Positions 1 to 11,235 of a stretch of DNA of 64,000 nt are shown here, one piece after another (positions within the stretch are counted from its first letter, which is position 1; every line of letters begins with the position of its first letter). The DNA lies in assembly GCF_022539505.1 (NCBI RefSeq), contig NC_061508.1, positions 33,536,256 through 33,600,255 of the forward strand, given 5' to 3'. The translations under genes and the position numbers were made by a program. This stretch comes from Lolium rigidum (taxonomy: Eukaryota > Streptophyta > Magnoliopsida > Poales > Poaceae). The notes below the pieces were generated by a model. It had not been told where the DNA came from. It saw only the letters and a list, made by a program, of their open reading frames with translations, and ran no database searches.

Positions 1-640
1 ACATATAATAGCATATTAACAAACTTGATGTAAACAAGCATACTGATATCTCTTAAAATCATGTGCAAATATAAATGAATCAAACCTTTTGTACCATTGT
101 CTTGGAGACCGTTAAAAATAGCGAAGGAAAAAAAACTTTGCAGGTTAGGGGGGGATAATGTGCAACCCTACGAGACTCCTCAAATTTTGGAGTTAAATTT
201 ACCGAGGGGTACAAGTGGTAAAGGTTTTAGGGCAAAGCACCAGAGATGCTCTAACGTCAAAGCTAAAACACCGGCCGTGCAGTTGATTTTAGCCACACCT
301 TCTAATAAGAAAGAACGGCCCAGATCAATCAGTACAGTGGCTTGCGGTACGGTGCTTGTCACCGGCTCTTCTTTTTCAGAGACCATAAGACATCAATACA
401 TCATCCGTGATCTCACCAAACCCTGCGAAGGCCCTAGCAAGCAGCACCAGTACGTCAGCAAAAATAACAACATTCTAAGAAGGTTCCCCTGGTAGTGAAC
501 AGACAAACATGTCACCTTGCACATAGAAGCCGGTTGTTTTCATCGGCGACAACCATGTTCGGTGCCTCCGAGAGGTCGCCAGCCGGTCCGGAAACCTACG
601 AATGGAAGACCAAGAGACTTTTTCTTGATCAACATCGTAC
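1..640. other. Upstream intergenic DNA, no gene seen
   Basis: Short open frames here (for example 97-495 on +) show no recognisable domain, no codon bias like the neighbouring GC-rich genes and no conserved motif. I see no RNA gene or complete transposon. Confidence 0.5.
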
Positions 641-643
641 ATG

Positions 644-651
644 TATATATA
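644..651 (+). promoter_or_regulatory. TATA box of the CYP709-like gene
   Basis: A TATATATA tract lies about 115 bases before the ATG at 766, a plausible distance for a core promoter with a short 5' UTR. The placement is inferred from position alone. Confidence 0.5.
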
Positions 652-765
652 CGTACGTGTGCGCGTGGATACACTCACTAAACTCAAGCATCCTGAACTG
701 CAGCTCTGAATCTGATTATTAATCTCTCAGGAGCTGTACGCCAGCCGGTCATCGCCGTGGTGGCC

Positions 766-2499
766 ATGGCGTCTTCTGCAGTGCTGGCCCTGGTCGCTCT
801 CGCCGTGGTGCTGGCCACTTGGGTGTGGACAGTGGCGATGCAGCACCTGGTGTGGCGTCCCTACGCCGTCGCGAAGGCGTTCCGCCGGCAGGGTATCCGC
901 GGGCCGGCGTACCGGTTCTTCGTCGGTAACAACGAGGAGTCCAAGGCGATGCGCGTGGCGACCGCCGACGATGTGCTGGACCTCCGCTCCCACGACATCA
1001 TCCGGCGGGTGTTGCCGCAGTACCAGGCGTGGATGGCCGCGCACGGCAAGGTGTTCCTGTCGTGGGTTGGCTACAGGCCGGCGCTCTGCGTTGCGGACTA
1101 CGACATGGCGAAGCAGATCCTGTCCAACAAGACCGGGCTCCACAGCAAGACGGACCCGGGACCCAACATCATGGCCTTGCTAGGCAAAGGGCTCGTCTTC
1201 ACCGAGGGCGACGAGTGGGCGCGCCACCGCCGCGTCGTGCACCCGGCCTTCACCATGGACAAGCTCAAGGTACGCTCCGGCCGGCTGACACTCTGCGTTG
1301 CACAATTCTGAACTAATAATATGTCTGCGTGGATGCCCGTGCGTTAAGATGATGAGCAAGACAATGGAGGAGTGTGCGGCGAAGGTGATCCGGGAGTGGG
1401 AGGCGCGCGCCATGGCGGCGGGCGGAGTGGCGCAGGTGGAGGTCGGCCAACAGTTTGTGGAGCTGACCGCCAACGTGATCTCGCACACGGCGTTCGGGAG
1501 CAGCTACAAGGAGGGGAGAGAGGTGTTCGAGGCGCAGCGGGAGCTCCAGTACATCGCCTTCTCCACCATCAACAAGGTCCACGTCCCGGGCCTCGAGTAC
1601 GTCCCGACCAACACCAACGTGCGGCGGTGGCAGCTGAATAGGAAGGTACGCAGCACGCTCATGGCGATCATCGACGAACGGCAGGCCGCCGCCAAAGATG
1701 CCAAGGGCTATGGCAACGACCTGCTCGGCCTGATGCTTGAGGCCAACGCCGGCAAAGAGGGACAGAGAGCCATCATGAGCATGGATGACATCGTTGCGGA
1801 GTGCAAGACCTTCTTCTTCGCCGGGCACGACACCACGTCGCACCTCCTCACCTGGGCTATCTTCCTCCTCGGGACGCACCCCGAGTGGCAGCGGAAGCTG
1901 AGGGAGGAGGTGCTCCGGGAGTGCGGTGGCGTGGGAGCACCATTGCACGGCGACGCCCTGAACAAGCTCAAGCTCGTAAGCCCCTACACCTACCACCTAT
2001 AGTTCGGTTCTGTTCTAATTTCGACGGCAGTGCTCCGGCGACGAGACTCACTTGTGAATGGTGATGGTGGCAGGCGACGATGGTCCTGTACGAGACACTG
2101 AGGTTGTACGGCGCCGTGACCATGCTGACGCGGACAGCGACAACGGACATGGAGCTCGGCGGCATGAAGATCCCCAAGGGCACGTCGACGATGATACCGA
2201 TAGCGATCATGCACCGCGACGAGGAGGTGTGGGGCGCCGACGCCGGCGAGTTCAACCCAGATCGGTTCCGGGACGGCGTGGGCAGGGCGGCCAAGCACCC
2301 GAGCGCGATGCTTGCCTTCTCCGTCGGCCCGCGGGCGTGCATCGGGCAAGACTTCGCGATGCTAGAGGCCAAGGCGACACTCGCCACGATCCTCCGGCGG
2401 TTCGAGTTCGAGGTCGCGCCGGAGTACGTGCACGCACCGGCCGACTTCCTGACGCTCCAGCCCAAGTGCGGGCTCCCCGTCCTGCTCAAGCTCTTATAG
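766..2499 (+). CDS. Cytochrome P450, clan 72, CYP709-like (3 exons)
   Basis: Predicted ER-anchored haem monooxygenase of 518 residues, a normal length for the family. Exons are 766-1269, 1349-1975 and 2074-2499, with GT-AG introns of 79 and 98 bases, all in phase 0. I start at ATG 766 (context gccATGgcg) and not at the GTG codon three codons upstream. Visible landmarks are an N-terminal hydrophobic anchor (about residues 3-22), the I-helix AGHDTT (326-331), the K-helix ExxR (E384-R387), the PERF-type FNPDRF (437-442) and the haem loop [10 protein letters not shown] (459-468) with Cys466 as thiolate ligand. Clan 72 members act on hormones, fatty acids or specialised metabolites. Overall similarity suggests CYP709, but the substrate cannot be read from sequence. 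All motifs are intact, so the gene looks functional. Confidence 0.9.
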
Positions 2500-2785
2500 A
2501 ATAATAGAACAAGTGTGTTTCTGATCTACTACTGCTAGCTAGTACAACAAAATTCATTAGTGATCGGCTCGCTGGTGAGCTTCTAGTATTTTTACCTGTT
2601 GCATTTCCGAGCTTAATATTGTGAGGTGTTTTAATACAAATCATGGAGGTGTATCCGCACTCTAGTTAAATTAATGGTCAAGGTTCATGCTCACTCTGGT
2701 AAACTAATCACAAAGGTTTATTAGCCAGGATAACAGACTTCCAAAGGTTTATTAGCCAATTACAGAATTTTTTGGTTATGCTTCG
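2500..2785. other. 3' flank of the P450 gene with a dispersed direct repeat
   Basis: AT-rich 3' flank. The segment at about 2677-2745, containing GGTTTATTAGCCAGGAT, has a diverged direct copy at about 6120-6220. The repeat therefore flanks the transposon-rich block between. Confidence 0.45.
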
Positions 2786-2794
2786 AGCAAGCCT

Positions 2795-4172
2795 GAGAAA
2801 ATTACAAAAAACCACCACATTACAAGCTAGTGTTTTAAAAAACCACCACTCTACATTAAGGTTTTAGAAAACCACCCATCTAGCGCTAACAAGTAACAGC
2901 TGATCTTTGCTTGACGCTGGTCTAATGACAAAACTGACATCTAGGGCCCACTGTCAGGCTGATATGGTAGTCAAAAAAGGTCAATGGAAGCCATCGGTTA
3001 AGGGTTACAAAATTTGGGGTGTTTTTGTAAGTTATCGTGGGCCCACTGTAAGTCATCTCTCTCCTTATCCCTTCTCCCTCACGACCCCTTCTTCTCTATC
3101 CACGGGAGCTAAATTTTTGGCACCGTCGGCGACGCTGATACCGTCGGCACTTGTAGGAGGTCGGGCAGGGACGGTGGCACTAGCGAACCTGCACAAGGAG
3201 GCGCTCACACCATTCGCTATGCCAAAGAGCCCGCACGGGAAGGAGGCCGAGAAGCGACTACGGGGCCAGCGAGGCTGCACAGGGAAGCATTCTCGCCGCC
3301 CGCGGTTACAGCGAGCCCACACGGGCTGGAGGCGGTGTGGCGCTCGACGTGGGAGGAGGCGGCCACCTGGTTGCAGGGGGTTGAAGGAGAAAACGGAGGA
3401 GGGACGATGGACTTGGCCATCTTATCCAACTCCAGCATACCCAAATTCGCCGAGCACAGCTCCCCGATGGTGGTCAAACCTAGAGCCTTTCGCATGTGTG
3501 TCGGCGTGCGGGACTGCAGCTTGGTCACACCCTTGGTCAGGAGGGCACTGCTCCACCGACGCCACCGCCACACCTCCGGCGAGAAATTACAGCCCCCGCC
3601 GCCCTGGAATCGCTCATCCCCCGCCGCCCCATCGAGAACCAGCAATGTGCCTCGCCGCCAATGCCCTCTGGGAAGCCGCGTCGACCCCTAGCCTCCGCCC
3701 TGCTCCACCGACATGGCCGCCGATCTGCGGCCCTGCTGCATCGACTCAGCCGCCGACCACGGCCTTCTCCACCGAAGCGGCCTTTGTGCCCGTCCCCTCC
3801 CCCTCCCATCCTCCTCTGACCGGCGAATCAAAGGCGGCAGCAGCAGGCTGGTGGCCTCTTCCATCCCGGTTGTCCTGGCGTCTAGCACGGTGGTGAGCAC
3901 CACCTATTTTTTTTCAAGATAAGAGGAGAGAGGATATGCTTTGGCAAAAGTGGGTCCTTCCAAATTTAACAGATCGAAAAACCCAGACCAGGAACAAGTC
4001 TAACATGTGTCTCTGTTGACTGCCACGTCAGGACAGTGGGTCGTCATTAGACCAGCGTTAGACAAGGATCAGAACTTGTTAGCGTTAGAGTGGTGGTTTT
4101 TTGAAACTCTAACGTAAAGTGGTGGTTTGCTGAAACACTAGCCTGTAATATTGTGGTTTTTGTAATTTTCTC
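2795..4172. mobile_element. Non-autonomous Mutator-like element with long TIRs (Pack-MULE candidate)
   Basis: Element of 1378 bases. Its first 100 or so bases (GAGAAAATTACAAAAA..., with repeated ACCACCAC-type blocks) reappear inverted at the right end, and weaker similarity extends towards 190 bases. It is flanked by 9-bp near-duplications, AGCAAGCCT at 2786-2794 and AGCGGGCCT at 4173-4181, which match at 7 of 9 bases as expected for an old Mutator TSD. The interior (about 3060-3890) is GC-rich and holds frames open for over 300 codons without recognisable domains, unlike the AT-rich ends. There is no transposase. The interior looks like captured host DNA, but I could not identify a parent gene. 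Confidence 0.75.
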
Positions 4173-4181
4173 AGCGGGCCT

Positions 4182-5480
4182 AGGAACCTCCATCCTCTTC
4201 CCCTTCTCCCTCACCGTCGTTGAGAGGAGCCAGCTGGCAGCAGCCCGCGCGCAGCTGGGATCTTGCCGCTCCCGATCGTCGGGTTTAGCTATGGCAACGG
4301 AGACAGCGGCCTCGGGCGGTAAGGGAGGCATCACCGACAGCAGGGGCGCGCTGGTGCCGAGGGCCATCCTCCTCGGCCGCGTGGATTGCGTGGAGGTGGT
4401 GGTTGTTGTTCATGTTGTGGAGGATACCTAGACCTCTACCTCAGATGTGAAGATGGTGGTTCCCTTATGTGTTGTTCCTGCCCCGATGATGCTCGATACC
4501 GGCTATCTCGACGGTGCTTGATCACTGGGGGGTGGCGGGGATGGAGCCATGATCGGGGGAAACCCTTGCTCGACGGTCACGACGACGATGCAGTCTGTCG
4601 GTCCCCTTCTTGGAGGCGCCATCGAGGTATATCCACCCCACCCCCCCGGCCCACTCCCTCCTCCCGGCTAAAAACCCAAATCCCTTGGATTGGGCAGCGG
4701 CGTGCTGGCGTCGTTTTCCTCCCTAGAGGCGTCGCTTTGGGACGAGGTGGTGGTGGAACTGTGTCGTGAAAGGGGCTACTGGCGGCAGCATTTGTATTGC
4801 GACGACATGGCGCCCTGTTGCGACAACGTGGTGGCATGTTTGGTCGGCGTCGTTGGCTTGTTGTGCTCTATGACCAAGTGTGCTCCGTGTCTGGCGGTAG
4901 TGCGGGTCCTCGAACCTAGGCGAGAGGGGATATGTATCCCCTCTTCGGCAGTCCATGTTGGCTGACGTGAGGTAGGTCGTTTCTTCTTTCAGTGATCTCA
5001 CACAAAAGCTTACATGTTGATGAGTGATTAGTGCGGCGGCCAACGATGATGTTCGCGGTCTCACTGGAGGTGGTCCTCGTGTTTGGTTCTTGCCCTGTGA
5101 AAGTTGTCATGTGTGCCCTTCGTGCTCTAGGAGGAGCTACTCTGTCTCATGATGGTGCGGCGCCCTTCGATCCGAGATAAGAAGGCAGTGGTCTTCTTCA
5201 AAGGTGGAGGCAGATGTCTATACTTCGACAGTGAGCCAGGTGTTGACGATTGTTAGATGTTTCTCCGATGGTGTTTCTCGGCGAGTCTTCTCCAATGCTC
5301 GGATCATACGGATGTCTTCTCCAATGCTCGGATCATACGGATGGACGAGAGCCTTGACTTTCAAATTGTGTCTCTTGTAATTTTTCTTCATATTATGTGT
5401 GTTGCCGCTCAACGCTTTATATCTTCTGATCAATGCTTTATTAATTTAAAGCAGGGCCGAGGTCTTATGTTTACAAGATG
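4182..5480 (+). mobile_element. LINE 3'-end-like sequence
   Basis: A stretch rich in GTGGTGG/GGCGTCG-type words that ends near a CTTTATTAATTTAAAGC motif, which resembles the 3' UTR and tail of grass LINEs. No reverse transcriptase is visible, so this would be a 5'-truncated copy. The call rests on composition and the tail motif only. A non-LINE origin is possible. Confidence 0.35.
5286..5343. repeat. Perfect 29-bp tandem duplication
   Basis: Two identical 29-base units beginning TCTTCTCCAATGCTCGG sit head to tail at 5286-5314 and 5315-5343. Confidence 0.95.
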
Positions 5481-5760
5481 ATTGACTCCAAAAGAGATTC
5501 ATTCTAGACATCCATTCTTTTGTGAGGGTCTAGACATCCATTTTCAGCAAGTGCAATAAAAGTAAACATGACATGATCCATTAAACCAATCATGTACATA
5601 CGAGCTTGGGTGTTTTATAAAATCTCAATCAACTAAGACGTAGATGGACCCATACTTTTTTTGCATTTACGAGATGAGGACCGTGAGGTGTTTTTATCAA
5701 AGGTTTTTTTCTTTTTTTGCTTCAGTGTCCCCCTCTTCATGTTTTTATCAAAATCACATA

Positions 5761-6089
5761 CTCCCTCCGTCCTCAAATAAATAAACATCTAGCTCTAAAC
5801 TTTGTCTATAAAAAGTGTACTCCTATCTTCACAATGCATTTTAATTGCTTCTCTCTCATCGCGCAAAAATCAAATCTAATAATATTAAGCACATGTTCTT
5901 CTTGTTTCCATGCATTTAGCTTATTAGATTTGAAATAATTAAAGAGAACATGTTCTTCTTGTTTCCATGCATTTAGTTTATTAGAGGTGAAATAATTAAA
6001 GAGGACGGATGCATCGTTTCAATGCATTATTTGCTTCACTTGATAATGTATCTTGGAAAACCCGTATGTACACTTATTTGTGGAGGGAG
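5761..6089. mobile_element. Stowaway (Tc1/Mariner) MITE
   Basis: A 329-base element starts CTCCCTCCGTCC and ends GTGGAGGGAG, with TA on each side (5759-5760 and 6090-6091) as the Mariner target duplication. It has no coding capacity. Inside it a 57-base unit starting ACATGTTCTTCTTG is tandemly duplicated (5891-5947 and 5948-6004) with a few mismatches. Confidence 0.85.
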
Positions 6090-6971
6090 TAGGTTTGTCC
6101 TAAGTATGATCAAACTAAGTGTTAAGGTTTGTCCTCACTCTGATTAAACTAATTATAACATTTATCCATGGAAGTCTGTTTGAACTCAATCATTAAGGTT
6201 TATTAGCCAGGATGACCGACTCCAAAAAAAAAGTAAGACCATTACAAACATCCATTCTCACACAGTTAAACAAAAGGAAAGAAGAAATATGAATGATGGG
6301 ATGTCAATTGCCAAAAACATCTTTACCAGCACAAGAAAAAGGCAAACCAGAACTGGGAAGAGAAAAGGCAGAGGGGGCGTTCAGAAGCAATTTTCTCATT
6401 GTTACTTGACAACATTGAAAGAAAGAAACAAGCAAGCAATGTTAATTTGATTCTTATATGAGACGAGATTCCCCTCTTATCCAATCAGAGCATATATAGA
6501 ATCCAATAAACCATGGAGCCACCGCAAGTTGCAAGCAATATGAAGAAATAACAGATGCGTTTGGCGTGATGCCATGTATCATGTGATAGCTCTGCTACGT
6601 GTACAAATGAAATTTGTAACACAAAATTCCTTTTCAGCAGTGGCGATTGGCTATGGTGTCTATATTTGACGAATCTTGTATAGTGTACAAAATCCTTTTT
6701 GTGCACACAGCTTTTTTTGCTATTACAAGGTCGTAACAGGAATGAAGAAACATGACAAAAACAGGAGAGGAGAAAGAACCTTTTTTAACTGGAGCAGAGG
6801 AAGCAGCAATCAACAATGGAATGGAAGATGATGGACCCAAAATGGATAGGACGAAGAAGGTTCCGTGATTCCCCTCAACTCTTGCTCAACTCTATCCAGC
6901 TGATGGTTGATCTGTGTAGATCCTGGAGGATCGAGAATTCGAGATCTATGGGATTAAGTGGTTGACTTTTG
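6090..6971. other. Intergenic DNA, 3' flank of the MAPKK gene
   Basis: It begins with the second copy of the dispersed repeat (about 6120-6220). The rest is AT-rich, without supportable ORFs, and probably includes the 3' UTR of the minus-strand kinase gene. Confidence 0.4.
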
Positions 6972-7997
6972 TCATGACGGCGGGGCTGCGAGGGGCAGCG
7001 GCTGTGGCCCGGCGACGAAAGGGTGCTGCAGCAGCTGCGCGGCGGAGAGTCGCTTGGCGGGGTTCTTCTGCAGGCAGCAGCCGATGAAGCTCCGTAGCTC
7101 GGGCGAGGCGGGCGCTGACGGCTGCGGCGGGTCGGAGTAGCATATGGCGACCATGAGCGCGGCCCAGTCGCCCTGCCTGCCGAGGTTCTCCCCGAAGGGG
7201 AACCTCCCGAAGTAGAACTCGAGGATGCTGAGGCCGAAGCTCCATATATCGCCCGCGTAGCCGTCGTAGGCGCCGTCGTTGATGTCGGTGTCGATGCGCT
7301 CGGGGCTCATGTAGGCGACGGTGCCGACGGAGGAGTTGCAGGGGTCCATGGTCTGGCTGAGGATGCGGCCGACCCCGAAGTCGGCGATCTTGACCCGGCG
7401 CGCGGCGTCGACGAGGAGGTTGGAGGGCTTGATGTCGCGGTGCACGATGCGGCGGCGGTGGAGGTATGCGATCCCGTCGAGCACCTGGCGCGCGACGTCG
7501 GCGAGGAGGCGCTCGTCGGCGATGCGGCGGCCGTCGAGGGAGCCGCCGTCCATGTACTCGAGCAGGATCTGCAGCTCGCCGCCGCTCTCGTACATGCCGT
7601 GGCAGCGCACGACGGCGGGGTGCTCGGCGGTGCGCAGGATGGCGATCTCGCGCGCGATCTGGCGCCGCACCGCGTCGTCGTGGTTCCCGTAGAGCACCTT
7701 GAGCGCGTAGGGGCGGCCCGTGGGGCGGTGGCGCACCAGCCAGACGGTCCCGCCCGCGCCGCTGCCGACGCGGCGCACGCGCTCGAGGTCCGCGAGCGGG
7801 GGCGGCGCGGCGTGGAAGGCTGGCGCGGCGGGGAGCGGCTGGGCGGCGCCGAGGGTGGAGGTGGGGGGTGGGAGCGGGAGCGGGACGGCGAGGGAGGAGG
7901 AGACGTCCGGGCGCTGCGGCATGGGGAGGGTGAGATCCATGCGGCGGCGCGGCTTGCTGGGCGGGGCCGGGAGGCTGCTGCTGCCGCCCGGACGCAT
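6972..7997 (-). CDS. MKK4/5-like: MAP kinase kinase, group C (MKK4/5 type), intronless
   Basis: A 341-residue dual-specificity kinase that phosphorylates the TxY loop of MAP kinases, acting downstream of MAPKKKs in defence and developmental signalling. I start at the ATG ending at 7997 because the protein then opens MRPGG, like known MKK4/5. The frame runs 65 codons further upstream without family similarity. Landmarks: MAPK docking site PRRRMDLTL (16-24), glycine loop GSGAGGTV (78-85), ATP lysine K100, catalytic HRDIK (186-190), DFG (206-208), and the plant activation motif T-x5-S, with T216 and S222 as the predicted phosphosites. All catalytic residues are present and there is no intron, as usual for this group. 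The GC-rich coding sequence is intact. Which of MKK4 or MKK5 is orthologous cannot be decided here. Confidence 0.95.
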   Translation of the reverse strand: MRPGGSSSLPAPPSKPRRRMDLTLPMPQRPDVSSSLAVPLPLPPPTSTLGAAQPLPAAPAFHAAPPPLADLERVRRVGSGAGGTVWLVRHRPTGRPYALKVLYGNHDDAVRRQIAREIAILRTAEHPAVVRCHGMYESGGELQILLEYMDGGSLDGRRIADERLLADVARQVLDGIAYLHRRRIVHRDIKPSNLLVDAARRVKIADFGVGRILSQTMDPCNSSVGTVAYMSPERIDTDINDGAYDGYAGDIWSFGLSILEFYFGRFPFGENLGRQGDWAALMVAICYSDPPQPSAPASPELRSFIGCCLQKNPAKRLSAAQLLQHPFVAGPQPLPLAAPPS

Positions 7998-8124
7998 CGT
8001 CGTCGGCGTGGGTGGGGAGGAGCTGTGACCTGCCTGTCTTCGTGACACTGCCGCCTCGCGGGGATTTGTTTGTTGGGGCTGTGTCCCTGTCGGCCTCGTT
8101 GGGAACGACTTGACGAGAAGAGAT

Positions 8125-8296
8125 GCGTGCTCTGCTCTGCTCCTGCTGCGTCGGCCGTCGGGTGTGAGAAAAAGGAAGAAAATGGGCGTCATCCCACACG
8201 CAGCGGCCGATCAGTTCAGTGCTGCCGTGCAGCATCAGGTAACAAGAAGCTGACGGTGCTACGTGCTGCGTCTCCATACCGGCCACGTTGTCACCA
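8125..8296. repeat. MAPKK upstream segment, copy 1 of a duplication
   Basis: Sequence 130-300 bases upstream of the kinase ATG, containing TGCTCTGCTCTGCTCCTG, GTGAGAAAAAGG and GTGCAGCATCAGGTAACAAG. The same words recur in the same order and spacing at 8424-8610. The copies are diverged, so the duplication is not recent. Confidence 0.8.
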
Positions 8297-8423
8297 AATT
8301 TTCACTCAAGAATTAACTTGTTCTAAGAGTGTGGCCATTTCTCAGTGGACCCAGAACCGATGGTGTTATCAAATCTCAATTGCAACCTAAAATTACAACT
8401 GATAACTAGCATGAATCACGAAT

Positions 8424-8610
8424 CATGCTCTGCTCTGCTCCTGTGCTTCGGTCGGTAAATGGAAGTTGGAAAGGAACCCGCTGCTTTGCCTGTGAGAAAA
8501 AGGAGCAATTCACGGAGCATTCCATCGGTTCAGTGCTACCGTGCAGCATCAGGTAACAAGACGCTGACGGTGCAACATGCTAGGTCTCCATAGCGGCGAT
8601 TGTGTCACGA
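8424..8610. repeat. MAPKK upstream segment, copy 2 of a duplication
   Basis: Direct copy of 8125-8296, sharing TGCTCTGCTCTGCTCCTG, TGTGAGAAAAAGGA, GTGCAGCATCAGGTAACAAG and the TCTCCATA...TGTCAC tail. No kinase coding sequence accompanies it, so only the promoter or 5' UTR part was duplicated. Confidence 0.8.
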
Positions 8611-10735
8611 CCATATGTATTTTTACAGTTCACAGGGAGATTGATTTTAGAGTAAACATCACCGGGATTGTTGAGGATATACTCATGGGTATATCAACGA
8701 CATAGACTAATTTCAGCAACCCCAGATGGCCCATAGATGAATGATAGGTCTATGTCCAACCGGGCGGTCTAGTTGCTGATTAACCAAGACGGAGAGCCCA
8801 GCTTCAGAAGCTTTAGCCGGATCAGGCACCGCCTTAGACCGGTCGGATCCGTACTGACATAGGTTAGCCGGATCATTACGTGTAAGGCAAGTTGTACATC
8901 ATTACTGTAAAGTTTTCTCTACCTTTATACGAGCCGGAAAGTGAGGCAAACAGACTGGGTTCATTGATGCTTGGCAAATAAGGAACTTACTAGGATGCGT
9001 GACAATCACAGGTTGTGGTAGACTTTGCCTGCTTTGTTATCAGGGATTCAGGGAAGAGATATTCGTCACGCGAGGGCGAGGGCTTCTTTTCATTGACAGC
9101 TCCTGCATTTTCCATACACTTTTTCCTTGTTTGCCACCTGATCATAATTAGTCGAGCCCGCACGTGCTGTGAAAGCGAGCATCTCCATTGTCCATGAATG
9201 ACCAGGTGCATCTGATTGATCTTTGCTACGTTACGTAGCTTATCCTGGCCAGGTTCTTAGGACACGTTTGGTCACACTGGTTACAAGATTGTCAACTTCA
9301 CAAGATACTGATAAACTTCCATAAGTGATTTACGTGTTTGCTTAAAACCGAGCAACTGAAGAACTTATGACGGTAACTTGAGACAGGGCAACAAATCTGT
9401 CAGTGACTCAGTGGAAGAGACGAGGTAATGAAAAAAAAAATGGAATGGAGAACAATATATCCCATGGATCTAGAAGAAGGAAAATAATTTGTGGACCAAG
9501 TTTCATAAAATTAAGAGTAAATCGCACCGGTGGTTCCAATTCTTTTCCCGCACATTCACTTTACTCCTTATTCTTTAAAATTGAATGTCTAAGTTCTACA
9601 CGTGAGCAAATGTGAGGAAATGCATCTGAGCGACCTCACGCAGTCACCGAATCTGCAGAACATACACGTGATCAAAATCGAATTCAACGTGCTGGTTGGC
9701 TGGCAGATATGGTAATTAAAAGTGGCGGCTTGGCCACAGGAAGGCTATAATAACCGATGGCTCTGCCGCTTAGGATTAGATTTCATGAACACAAAGATTG
9801 CATCGATTATGTGCCTAGAAACAAAATTGCGCCAAAGATATATAGCGGCATCCTTGCACAAAAAGCAAGTTGGGGGAGTGCAAGATAACAGCGACAAACT
9901 AACCAGCTCCCATGATTTCAATGCTCCCAAAAATGAATTGGGTTGATCCCCTACCAGAATACTCTAGACTGTAGTAAGGCTACTTGGATAGTCCCTCCAT
10001 CCAGGTTTACAAGTCCTGTTGATCTTGTACTAATAGGCCTTGTATACACGGATGGATAGCAAGCTAACGCTTGATCGGGAGACTTGACATGCAGTTGTAA
10101 CAGAGGCAACAGCTGTGCTAATAAGACAGTTTATAGACAATGCAGCAGCTGCCTGACCAAAAGTGTGATCCTGCGAAAACCAAAAAAAAATCGCTGTTAG
10201 AGGTCAACTAGAGATATATCAACACATATAAAATGCAGCATCATTCTTTAAACATATCTGTTAGCCACCTGCTGACGATGGCATCACCAACCCAAATGGG
10301 TACACGAGGTGTTTTAGCAACAATTGGGCCTAGTTTTCTATAGATTATCATTAGCTTTGCATACACCTGCCATGCTAAAATGAATGCAAAAGATGACCAT
10401 TAGCTGAAACTGCTTGCGGTACTAGACTTCTCCTACAGCTTTGCATACACCTGCCATGCTGTGCACAACATTTAGCTATTGAGTTAATCAGCTGAATCGC
10501 AAATGCACAAAGTAGTGGTTGAAGAGCTATATCAAGAAATCGCTCTAAGCAGCTCTCACATTTGGTCTCCTGAGAGGCAGAAGACAAAACTACCTACAGT
10601 TGCAAGCATAATAAGGCACTGCTCTACTGAGCATAGTTCATCTTGTAGGAATGCATTAATCAGGTCACTGAATTGCTATGCTGCTATTTCTAGAAAGAAA
10701 CCATTTCTATCTGTTGTTCATACATGAATAACATA
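8611..10735. other. Intergenic DNA, no gene seen
   Basis: I find no protein domain, RNA gene or complete transposon. The 8640-8950 part is rich in CCGGATC words and looks repetitive, but I cannot assign it. A 23-base direct repeat (GCTTTGCATACACCTGCC...) occurs at 10354-10376 and 10438-10460. Confidence 0.4.
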
Positions 10736-11157
10736 CTCCCTCCGTTCCTTGTTATAGACCATATAGTTTTTCCGCACGATAATTAACGCACAACCTAAGA
10801 TGCTTATTTTCGTTGGTTTTGGACCTAATTACCCCTGGGGGACGTATTAGTAGTGGATGTTTAGGAAAGTCTGGATCCTCTCCCAACCCAACAGATCCCA
10901 CAAATCTCTCTCTCCTTTAAAGACAAACAAGGCCAGCTAGCTACGTGAGACAGGAAGAAAAAAGACAAATAAAGTAAGCTAGCTAGCCGGCCAAATCATC
11001 TATTCCTAAATTTCAGGGATTGGCATGCGGTGCCCTAATAGCAGGAATCTCATGCGGAAACTTAGGCAGGGGTAGTTTTGACAACAATTCTAATACGGCT
11101 TACATTTTGGATTTTTTGCCAAAAAACTATATGGCTCATATCAAGAAACGGAGGGAG
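10736..11157. mobile_element. Stowaway (Tc1/Mariner) MITE
   Basis: A 422-base element with inverted ends: CTCCCTCCGTTCCTTG with CCATATAGTTTTT on the left, and AAAAACTATATGG with CAAGAAACGGAGGGAG on the right. TA flanks it at 10734-10735 and 11158-11159. It lies 78 bases beyond the stop codon of the metalloprotease gene, so it may sit in or next to that gene's 3' UTR. Confidence 0.9.
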
Positions 11158-11235
11158 TACCTCACAAGAGAGGGAACTTTGTAGAACACCTAGAACAGTA
11201 TGTACTTACCGTATTATTGTAGCTTTCAATGAATG

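Noticed and set aside
97..495. 132-codon ORF upstream of the first gene
   Set aside because: No domain, no typical codon bias and no promoter context.
757..765. Start of the first P450 at the GTG codon 757
   Set aside because: It is not an ATG; the ATG at 766 has a good context and gives the normal N-terminal anchor.
7998..8192. 65-residue N-terminal extension of the MAPKK
   Set aside because: The extension has no family similarity, whereas the protein from MRPGG matches the MKK4/5 N-terminus including the docking site. The extra frame is probably GC-rich 5' UTR.
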